Source: Bacteroidales bacterium | GTDB lineage: Bacteria > Bacteroidota > Bacteroidia > Bacteroidales > UBA932 | Length of the DNA stretch: 19,201 nt | Reading direction: 5' to 3' | NCBI GenBank assembly: GCA_004556005.1 | Contig: SFJA01000031.1 | Location: 1-19,201 of the forward strand | Shown: positions 13,777-19,201 of the stretch, piece after piece | Position numbering within the stretch: the stretch's first letter is position 1 | How the letters are laid out: the number at the start of each line of letters is the position of its first letter | Notes under the pieces: generated by a model | Seen by the model: only the letters and a program-made list of their open reading frames with translations | Database searches by the model: none | What the model was told of the DNA's origin: nothing | Made by a program: the position numbers and the translations under genes

Positions 13777-14523
13777 ATGGATAACTTACTTGAAATACGC
13801 GACCTCCACGCCGGAATCGACGGCAAGGAAATACTCAAGGGCGTCAACCTGACGATTAGGCACGGCGAAGTGCACGCCGTGATGGGACCGAACGGAGCTG
13901 GAAAATCAACCCTCAGCGCCGTTCTCGCCGGCAGACCTGACTTCAAGGTCACTTCCGGAAACATTGTCTATGAAGGCAAGGACCTTCTTGCAATGAGCCC
14001 GGAAGAAAGGTCACGGGCAGGAATTTTCTTGAGTTTCCAGTATCCCGTGGAGATTCCGGGAGTATCGATCACCAACTTCCTAAAGGCTGCAGTCAGCTGC
14101 CGCCGAAAGGCGCTCGGACTCGAGGAACTGTCTGCAGGTCAATTCCTTAAACTTCTGAAGGAAAAGATGGCTCTCGTTGGAATGAAGCCGGAATTTGCGA
14201 AGCGCGAGGTCAACGTCGGGTTCAGCGGCGGCGAGAAGAAGCGTAACGAAATCTTCCAGATGGCTATGCTGGAGCCGACTTTCAGCATACTTGACGAGAC
14301 GGACAGCGGACTGGACGTGGATGCGCTCAAGATTGTCGCAGAGGGGGTCAACGCCCTCAGGACCCCGCAGAGCGCAAGCATAGTCATCACACACTACCAG
14401 AGGCTGCTGGAACTGATTGTGCCTGACGTGGTTCATGTACTCAAGGACGGCCGCATCATTCGCACGGGCGGAAGGGAACTTGTGGAACAGATAGAAAACA
14501 GCGGATATGACAGCATCGTGTGA
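13777..14523 (+). CDS. sufC: Fe-S cluster assembly ATPase SufC
   Basis: SufC is the soluble ABC-type ATPase that binds SufB and SufD and powers conformational change during Fe-S assembly. The 248-residue length is normal. Visible motifs: Walker A GPNGAGKST (37-45), Q-loop SFQYP (86-90), ABC signature FSGGEKKRNE (149-158), Walker B and D-loop FSILDETDSGLD (169-180; E174 catalytic) and the switch histidine ITHYQRLL (H206). There are no membrane segments, as expected. The gene overlaps sufD by 17 bases, consistent with coupled translation of the two partners. Confidence 0.97.
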   Translation: MDNLLEIRDLHAGIDGKEILKGVNLTIRHGEVHAVMGPNGAGKSTLSAVLAGRPDFKVTSGNIVYEGKDLLAMSPEERSRAGIFLSFQYPVEIPGVSITNFLKAAVSCRRKALGLEELSAGQFLKLLKEKMALVGMKPEFAKREVNVGFSGGEKKRNEIFQMAMLEPTFSILDETDSGLDVDALKIVAEGVNALRTPQSASIVITHYQRLLELIVPDVVHVLKDGRIIRTGGRELVEQIENSGYDSIV

Positions 14524-15109
14524 AAGGATTTTTATAGTGGGCAGGGACTCTCTTCCCGAGCGCACGCTTCTGGACAGCGCCGGCACGCTGCACTGGACCA
14601 TAGTCGTGCCTCCCGGAAGCAGCTGCAACGCCGATTTGACCATAGAGTTTAACGCGCCTGACTGCGAGCTGGACCTTGGAGCCCTGTTTCTCTGCACGGG
14701 CGACGAGCAGGTCAGCCTTAACGTCAACGTAAGGCACAACAGCGGCAACTGCCGTTCAAGACAGCAGATACGCGGAATAGTCGGAGGTCGGGCAAGAGCC
14801 GGATTCAATGGACTGATATACGTTAAAAGGGACGCCCAGCATACAAAGGCATATCAGGAGTGCCACAGCATACTTCTGAACGAGGGCGCGAGGGTGGAGG
14901 CACGGCCTCAGCTTGAAATATACGCCGATGACGTCGAGTGTTCTCACGGCGCCACGAGCGGCTTCCTCGATCCGGAGCAGCTGTTCTATATGAGGTCGAG
15001 GGGCATAGACGAGGATGTGGCAAGGTCGCTGCAGTTGCAGGCCTTTCTTGCCCCGGTGCTTTGCCGGCTACCGCAAGAACTTCAGGATCAATTCATTGAG
15101 AAGTTATGA
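14507..15109 (+). CDS. sufD: Short SufD-like Fe-S assembly protein
   Basis: SufD normally pairs with SufB in the SufBC2D complex and has over 400 residues. This version has only 200. It keeps the SufBD beta-helix core: LDLGALFLCTGDEQVSLNVNVRH (55-77), RGIVGGRARAGFNGLIYVKRDAQHTKAYQ (89-117) and the C-terminal hallmark ARPQLEIYADDVECSHGATSG (132-152), then LDPEQLFYMRSRGID (154-168) and a closing helical part. H147 in CSHGAT probably matches the functionally important SufD histidine of E. coli. The N-terminal half is missing. No upstream SufD-like sequence is available, since that DNA encodes SufC in another frame. The ATG at 14507 overlaps sufC and its stop overlaps the ispE start (ATGA), so it is a normal operon member and not an obvious fragment. 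A reduced but working SufD is the simplest reading. Confidence 0.88.
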   Translation: MTASCERIFIVGRDSLPERTLLDSAGTLHWTIVVPPGSSCNADLTIEFNAPDCELDLGALFLCTGDEQVSLNVNVRHNSGNCRSRQQIRGIVGGRARAGFNGLIYVKRDAQHTKAYQECHSILLNEGARVEARPQLEIYADDVECSHGATSGFLDPEQLFYMRSRGIDEDVARSLQLQAFLAPVLCRLPQELQDQFIEKL

Positions 15110-16056
15110 GAACCTGTGTCAAGATTAATCTCGGGCTGCAGATTCTGGGCAGGCGCGAAGACGGTTTCCATAATCTGGAGACTCTTTTCGTGCCCTGTGA
15201 CCAGTTTGGCGACGAGCTTGACATAGAACCGCTTGCAGACGGGGAGACGGAAGCCGGAGAGGCAGAAACCGGAAAGGCGGAAGCCGGCATTACGGGAAAC
15301 GGTGCGGGATCTGCCGGAACGGAGACCGTGCGGGAGAGGGGCCGGCAATTGGCGGCAGCTCCGGACGCACAGGACAGTATGCGCAGGGCGGAACTGCCTG
15401 ACGGTTCGATAGTTAAAATCTGGCCCTGCAGCTGGGACCCTGCCCAGGACCTGACGGTAAAGGCTCTCAATCTGCTGAAAAGGCGCTTTGACATCCCGCC
15501 GGTACATATCAGCCTCAAAAAGGGTGCGCCGGTCGGTGCGGGTCTCGGAGGGGGTTCGGCCGATGCTGCCGCGGCCCTGATGCTGCTGAACGAGCGTTTC
15601 GGGCTCGGCCTGAGCCGGGAGGAACTAGCGGCTGAGGCGGCACTGCTGGGCTCGGACTGCGCATTCTTCATCTACGGCAGGCCGATGTTCGGCGAAGGCC
15701 GCGGCGAGCTCCTCAGCGAAGCCGACGCGAAGTTTATGGAAGAATTCGTCATTAAAATAGAAGTTCCGGATAATGAGGCGGTTAGCACAAAGGAGGCTTA
15801 CCGCGGAATCTGGGATGCGGTGCAGCGGACCTACCCTCAAGGGAGGGTGTCGTTGCGGGAACTGCTCAAATTGCCGGCAGAGGAGTGGCAGGGGCGGCTG
15901 GTTAATGATTTTGAGTTGACCGTGCTGCCGGAGCATCCCGCGATTGCCCGGCTGAAGCGCAAGATGCTGGAAGAGGGGGCGGTTTATGCGTCTATGTCGG
16001 GTTCGGGTTCGGCGGTTTTTGGACTTTTTAAACGGGAGGGATATGAAGATAGGTAA
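15106..16056 (+). CDS. ispE: 4-(cytidine 5'-diphospho)-2-C-methyl-D-erythritol kinase with inserted repeat segment
   Basis: IspE is the GHMP kinase of the MEP isoprenoid pathway; it phosphorylates CDP-methylerythritol with ATP. The protein has 316 residues, roughly 40 more than common homologues. N-terminal KINLGLQILGRREDGFHNLETLF (6-28) carries the probable catalytic Lys (K6). The ATP-binding motif is PVGAGLGGGSADAAAAL (142-158), and the catalytic Asp is likely D184 in LGSDCAFF. The C-terminal GHMP motif is MSGSGSAVFGLF. Extra residues at about 46-95 form an Ala/Gly/Glu/Thr-rich stretch containing five-residue pseudo-repeats (TEAGE, AETGK, AEAGI) between two beta-strand regions. The start overlaps the sufD stop (ATGA), and the end overlaps dus by 14 bases. 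Confidence 0.94.
   Translation: MRTCVKINLGLQILGRREDGFHNLETLFVPCDQFGDELDIEPLADGETEAGEAETGKAEAGITGNGAGSAGTETVRERGRQLAAAPDAQDSMRRAELPDGSIVKIWPCSWDPAQDLTVKALNLLKRRFDIPPVHISLKKGAPVGAGLGGGSADAAAALMLLNERFGLGLSREELAAEAALLGSDCAFFIYGRPMFGEGRGELLSEADAKFMEEFVIKIEVPDNEAVSTKEAYRGIWDAVQRTYPQGRVSLRELLKLPAEEWQGRLVNDFELTVLPEHPAIARLKRKMLEEGAVYASMSGSGSAVFGLFKREGYEDR
15247..15291 (+). repeat. Three 15-bp degenerate tandem units inside ispE
   Basis: Units 15247-15261, 15262-15276 and 15277-15291 each follow the codon pattern [AG]CN-GAA-NCC-GGN-NNN and encode TEAGE, AETGK and AEAGI. More degraded Gly/Ala/Thr-rich units may continue to about 15330. The unit is a multiple of three, so the reading frame is kept. Tandem duplication inside a core enzyme gene is the likely origin of the extra segment. 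Confidence 0.7.
16034..16040 (+). promoter_or_regulatory. Shine-Dalgarno site of dus
   Basis: GGGAGGG ends two bases before the ATG at 16043, inside ispE. It supports 16043 over the upstream in-frame ATG at 15986, although the spacing is tight. Confidence 0.5.
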
Positions 16057-17077
16057 TCTGGATCTGGGTGATAGGCCAATTCTGCTTGCTCCGATGGAGG
16101 ATGTCACGGACGTGTCGTTCCGCGTCCTGTGCCGCGAGCAGGGAGCAGATATGGTCTATACTGAATTTATCCCCTCGGACGGACTTATAAGGGATGCGGT
16201 CAAGGCGATAGCGAAGATGAGGACGCTGGAAGAAGAAGCTCCGGTCGGAATCCAGATTTACGGGCACATTCCAGAGTCTATGGTGGACGCGGCGAGGATG
16301 GCGGACAAGGCCGCCGAGATTGCCGGGGGGCACGGCGCCGACATTATAGACATCAACTTCGGCTGTCCGGTTTCGAAGATTGCCGGCAGAGGAGCAGGTT
16401 CGGGCATGATGCGTGAGCCGGACAAGATGGTGGCTATCACCAAGGCCGTGGTTGAAGCTGTCAGCAAGCCGGTTACGGTCAAGACCAGGCTCGGCTGGGA
16501 CGAAGATTCGAAGATTATCGTGGAGCTTGCCGAAAGGCTTCAGGATGTCGGAATCAGTGCGCTGACCATACACGGAAGGACTCGCTGCCAGATGTACAGA
16601 GGAAGCGCGGACTGGAGCCTGATTGGCGCGGTGAAGGCAAACCCGAGGATGAAGATTCCCATTATCGGTAACGGGGACATTTGCAACGGTCCTCAGGCTG
16701 CGCAAGCATTTGAGCGTTACGGAGTTGACGGAATTATGATAGGCAGGGCCAGCTTCGGGCATCCGTGGATTTTCCGCGAGATAAAGCACTATCTTCGCAC
16801 CGGAGAGCAGCTTCCTTTGCTGTCGGTGGAAGAGCGGGTTGCACTTGCCAAGCGGCATTATGCCCTTTCTCTTCACTACAAGGGCGTTCCGCGTGGAGTT
16901 TATGAGATGCGCAGGCATCTGAGCTGCTATTTCAAGGGGCTGCCTGACTTCAAGCAGACCAGGATGCAGCTTGTAACCGCAGATGACCCTGAAAAGGTTT
17001 ATCAGATATTGGACTACATTGCAGAACACTGGGCAGGAAGCACGGTGGAAGCAGACTCTAATGTTTACGGAATATGA
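16043..17077 (+). CDS. tRNA-dihydrouridine synthase (DusB-like)
   Basis: Dus enzymes reduce specific uridines in the tRNA D-loop with FMN and NADPH. From the ATG at 16043 the protein has 344 residues. An ATG at 15986 would add 19 basic residues lying within ispE and unlike the family, so it is rejected. Visible motifs: LAPMEDVTDVSFR (15-27), the active-site INFGCPVSKIAGRGAGSGMM (104-123) with catalytic C108, VKTRLGW, HGRTRCQMYRGSADW, IIGNGDI and MIGRASFGHPWIF, all typical of the DusB group. A C-terminal helical tRNA-binding part with MRRHLSCYFKGLP follows. It overlaps ispE by 14 bases and lpxK by 4, so it is firmly in the suf operon. Which uridine it modifies cannot be told from sequence. Confidence 0.94.
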   Translation: MKIGNLDLGDRPILLAPMEDVTDVSFRVLCREQGADMVYTEFIPSDGLIRDAVKAIAKMRTLEEEAPVGIQIYGHIPESMVDAARMADKAAEIAGGHGADIIDINFGCPVSKIAGRGAGSGMMREPDKMVAITKAVVEAVSKPVTVKTRLGWDEDSKIIVELAERLQDVGISALTIHGRTRCQMYRGSADWSLIGAVKANPRMKIPIIGNGDICNGPQAAQAFERYGVDGIMIGRASFGHPWIFREIKHYLRTGEQLPLLSVEERVALAKRHYALSLHYKGVPRGVYEMRRHLSCYFKGLPDFKQTRMQLVTADDPEKVYQILDYIAEHWAGSTVEADSNVYGI

Positions 17078-18207
17078 TGATTGACAGTATTTTGCTCTTT
17101 CCTTATTCAATCACGCTGCTGATACGCAACGCCCTTTACCGCAAGGGTTCAAAAAGGGTGCGCAAGGCGGAAGTTCCTACGATTTGCGTGGGTAACATTA
17201 CGGTAGGCGGAACAGGAAAGACACCGCATACAGAATTGATACTGAGAATGTTGGCTGAGAGCGAGAGGTGGCACGACGCTCATGTGGCAATGCTTTCGCG
17301 AGGATACAAGCGCAAAAGCCGCGGATTCCAGAGACTGCTTCCGGATGACAACTCACTTCTTGGAGGCGACGAGCCGCTGCAGGTCTGCAAGAAATTCCCT
17401 TCCGTAACCGTGGCGGTTGACAAGAACCGTATGGAGGGCTGCGATTTTCTCGTCCATCCGGAAAAGCTGCGGAACAGCCCCAAGGCAAAACGCTGCAAGC
17501 ACAAGGATTTGCCTGCATCGGACATAATTGTCCTTGACGATGCATATCAGTACCGCAAGCTGGGTGCCGACCTCAATATCGTGCTGGTGGACTACTCAAG
17601 ACCCGTGACGAAGGATAGCCTTATGCCGATAGGCAGGCTGCGCGACCTGCCGCAAAGACTGTATGATGCTGATGTTGTGATAGTTAGCAAATGCCCTTCC
17701 TATCTAATGGATGACGGTCGCGAAGAGATGGCAAGGACTTTGGGATTCTGCTCCTACGACCAGGAAAACTGCCGTGCACGCACCTCCCGGGGCAAGGAAG
17801 TGACCCTCTTGTTTACATATACCCACTACTGCGAGAGCCTGCCTGTATATCACGAAACGGACAACCGCTATATGTATGCGCAGAAGGTCATTCTCTTTTC
17901 CGGTATTGCAAAAGACACCCCTCTGGTCAATTACCTTTCCGACCGCTACAAGGTCGTGCGTCATTTCACCTTTCCGGACCACCACAAGTACAAAAAGGCC
18001 GATATTTCTTCAATCCTTTCGGCGGTAAAGCACCAGCCAACCGCAGCCGTTGCGACCACGGAAAAGGATGCCCAGCGCCTGCTTGACTACCGGGCAATGC
18101 CCGCCAGACTGAAGGAGAGACTATTTATGGTGCCTATACGCGCTGCCTTCCTTTCCGAAAACGAAGAGATGATTTTCCGTTCAATAATCGACAATATCCG
18201 AGTATGA
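17074..18207 (+). CDS. lpxK: Tetraacyldisaccharide 4'-kinase
   Basis: LpxK phosphorylates the 4' position of the lipid A disaccharide at the inner face of the cytoplasmic membrane. The 377-residue protein opens with an N-terminal membrane-associated helix (SILLFPYSITLLIRNALYRKG, residues 5-25), then the Walker A region CVGNITVGGTGKTPHTELIL (38-57), LSRGYKRKSRGF (74-85), GGDEPLQV (97-104) and the LpxK hallmark VLDDAYQYRKL (153-163; D155, D156), corresponding to LDDGFQH-type motifs. The C-terminal half contains IALFSGIA-like VILFSGIAKDT, FPDHHKY and TTEKDAQRL, all usual. Start: ATG at 17074 overlapping the dus stop (ATGA), with another ATG directly after it. It shows that the organism makes lipid A. 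Confidence 0.95.
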   Translation: MMIDSILLFPYSITLLIRNALYRKGSKRVRKAEVPTICVGNITVGGTGKTPHTELILRMLAESERWHDAHVAMLSRGYKRKSRGFQRLLPDDNSLLGGDEPLQVCKKFPSVTVAVDKNRMEGCDFLVHPEKLRNSPKAKRCKHKDLPASDIIVLDDAYQYRKLGADLNIVLVDYSRPVTKDSLMPIGRLRDLPQRLYDADVVIVSKCPSYLMDDGREEMARTLGFCSYDQENCRARTSRGKEVTLLFTYTHYCESLPVYHETDNRYMYAQKVILFSGIAKDTPLVNYLSDRYKVVRHFTFPDHHKYKKADISSILSAVKHQPTAAVATTEKDAQRLLDYRAMPARLKERLFMVPIRAAFLSENEEMIFRSIIDNIRV

Positions 18208-18830
18208 AAAAGACCCTGACAATTCTTCTGGGCCTTGTTTTGGGCCTTTCCCTGCACGCCCGGTCCGACTGGTTCAGATACGAACCCGAACTGCGTTTCG
18301 GAGTTCACGCCGGCTATGTCCGCAGCAATATGATAGAGGAACTGCCGATCGGGGCCAAAGGCAGCCTCAGCCCTGAGGGCGGAGTGCGTGCGGGACTGGA
18401 TCTGAGCTTTTCGGTATTTAACTGGCTCGAACTGGGCAGCGGCCTGAATTTCATAGGTTTATGCTCCAGGGACGAAGCCTGGTTCAACAATGTTTACCGC
18501 GCCTCTTATGTCGAATTCCCCCTTAACCTGAGGCTCAAGCAGAGTGTTTTCTGGTTGGAAATGGCCATCTTTGGCGGGGTTTACGGGGCCTTGGGAATTG
18601 GCGGCAGCAGCCGCAACGAAGTCGGCAGCTACCCGTTCTTCGGGCCTGACGGCATAGCGACGAGAGGCGACTTCGGCCTCAACGCCGGGGTAGAATTGAC
18701 CCTTTTCGGACACTACCGCCTCGGCGCCGGCTACCGCCACGGCCTCATCGACATCTCGAACGGCACTCTCGCCAACGGCGCCCGACTCTACAACGAAGCG
18801 CTGGTCTGCAGCATCAGTTATATCTTCTAG
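18204..18830 (+). CDS. Outer-membrane beta-barrel protein, function unknown
   Basis: This 208-residue protein has a signal peptide (MKK, hydrophobic residues 4-17, probable cleavage after SLHA at 19). Alternating strands typical of small Bacteroidota outer-membrane barrels follow: LRFGVHAGYVRSN, GGVRAGLDLSFSVFNWLELGSGLNFIG, YVEFPLNLRLKQSVFWLEMAIFGGVYGALGIG, DFGLNAGVELTLFGHYRLGAGYRHGLIDIS, and a last strand LVCSISYIF ending in Phe, as barrel proteins often do. It resembles the PorT-like/OMP_b-brl_2 group in general layout, but I do not recognise a specific function. It overlaps lpxK by four bases and is the last gene of the operon, which links it to the cell envelope. Confidence 0.85.
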   Translation: MKKTLTILLGLVLGLSLHARSDWFRYEPELRFGVHAGYVRSNMIEELPIGAKGSLSPEGGVRAGLDLSFSVFNWLELGSGLNFIGLCSRDEAWFNNVYRASYVEFPLNLRLKQSVFWLEMAIFGGVYGALGIGGSSRNEVGSYPFFGPDGIATRGDFGLNAGVELTLFGHYRLGAGYRHGLIDISNGTLANGARLYNEALVCSISYIF

Positions 18831-18883
18831 GCAACTGAAAATCTGTCTCTCGTTCCTGCAATTCATCTGTGCCCGCTCCCTCG

Positions 18884-19002
18884 CTTTCCTGCAATTCATC
18901 TGGCACGGCAATCGCCATTCTAGGTGCCTCCAGGCCATATCGGCTCGCGCGATGGCACCGATTTGTGTCCATCGAGCACCGCGAACCCCTCCAGACATCG
19001 CT
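18884..19002. repeat. Long direct repeat, copy 1
   Basis: This 119-bp copy matches 19083-19201 with four mismatches that I can see, all within about 17 bases (18925-18941). It begins CTTTCCTGCAATTCATCTGG. It contains a perfect inverted repeat CGATGG (18950-18955) and CCATCG (18969-18974) around 13 bases, so its transcript could fold into a hairpin. Confidence 0.9.
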
Positions 19003-19082
19003 CCAAAGCACATCGGCTCTCGCGATGATTTGAAGGAAGGTCTCCGAACTGCCACACACGGCCGTACAGGGCTTCTGTCCCC

Positions 19083-19201
19083 CTTTCCTGCAATTCATCT
19101 GGCACGGCAATCGCCATTCTAGGGGCCTCCAGGGCACATCCGCTCGCGCGATGGCACCGATTTGTGTCCATCGAGCACCGCGAACCCCTCCAGACATCGC
19201 T
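19083..19201. repeat. Long direct repeat, copy 2, cut by the window edge
   Basis: This copy starts 199 bases after the start of copy 1 and is still matching at the last base of the window, so its true end is not visible. It keeps the CGATGG/CCATCG inverted repeat (19149-19154 and 19168-19173). More units may follow to the right. Confidence 0.9.

Larger units (their letters stand above)
18831..19201. other. Non-coding region with interspersed repeats at the right edge
   Basis: I see no supported gene in this stretch. It holds a long direct repeat (two copies, listed separately), a further short copy of the repeat start (CCTGCAATTCATCTG at 18855-18869), and a degenerate copy of an inner motif at 19008-19029. 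No clear terminator hairpin with a T-run follows the barrel gene. Open frames on the minus strand here are made from the repeats themselves. Confidence 0.75.

Noticed and set aside
14507..15109. sufD as a pseudogene fragment
   Set aside because: The frame is intact, hallmark residues are kept, and both ends overlap neighbouring genes as in a working operon.
15986..16042. Longer Dus protein starting at 15986
   Set aside because: The extra 19 basic residues lie within ispE and do not resemble the family; MKIGNLDLGDRPILLAPM at 16043 is the expected start and has a purine-rich site before it.
16028..17110. Minus-strand frame of 360 residues
   Set aside because: It mirrors the dus gene on the opposite strand and has no recognisable domain.
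18459..19197. Minus-strand frames of 198 and 127 residues at the right edge
   Set aside because: They are built from the direct repeats (the same peptides recur) and run antisense to the barrel gene; they look like repeat artefacts and not proteins.
18855..19201. CRISPR array
   Set aside because: Repeat spacing is irregular (33 and 199 bases), the repeated part is over 100 bp, and no cas genes are present.

Overview
The window looks like chromosomal core sequence from a bacterium of the phylum Bacteroidota, most likely a gut-type Bacteroidales. The reasons are several Bacteroidota-type -7 promoter boxes (TAnnTTTG), an LPS gene (lpxK), a Bacteroidota-style outer-membrane beta-barrel protein, a secreted GH20/GH2 glycosidase pair, and proteins that read as Bacteroidota versions of aro, suf and isp enzymes. 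The species cannot be named from the sequence. I see no phage, transposase, CRISPR or plasmid signature.

Layout. 1-274: the 3' end of ispF. 275-840: a non-coding stretch with a 16-bp inverted repeat, a promoter, tRNA-Gln(CTG), a terminator, tRNA-Met(CAT) and a strong terminator. 841-5706 (minus): a two-gene operon, lacZ-type GH2 beta-galactosidase then GH20 beta-N-acetylhexosaminidase, both with export signals, suited to removing Gal and GlcNAc/GalNAc from host or dietary glycans. 5707-5797: a short divergent promoter region with two inverted repeats. 5798-10567 (plus): aroB, an aroD-aroA fusion, a family-2-like glycosyltransferase and a Stealth-family sugar-phosphate transferase. 10564-11526 (minus): aroC, convergent with that operon and sharing a TTAA stop with it. 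11527-11572: a second very short divergent promoter region. 11573-18830 (plus): a tight eight-gene operon sufB-pnuC-sufC-sufD-ispE-dus-lpxK-OMP, most junctions overlapping. 18831-19201: non-coding sequence with a direct repeat of about 199-bp period, cut off by the window end.

How the genes fit together. Three genes give four shikimate-pathway activities (DHQ synthase, DHQ dehydratase, EPSP synthase, chorismate synthase). The suf operon combines Fe-S scaffold assembly (SufBCD, without SufS or SufE here) with isoprenoid synthesis (IspE; IspF sits at the left edge), tRNA dihydrouridylation, lipid A phosphorylation and a PnuC-type vitamin transporter.

Most unusual points: the AroD-AroA fusion; a SufD of only 200 residues; a 37-residue low-complexity insertion in SufB; a repeat-derived insertion in IspE; pnuC inside the suf operon; two back-to-back divergent promoters of the same geometry; and the right-end repeats. 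I found no clear new defence or mobile system. The best candidates for novelty are these protein-architecture changes and the intergenic repeat family.
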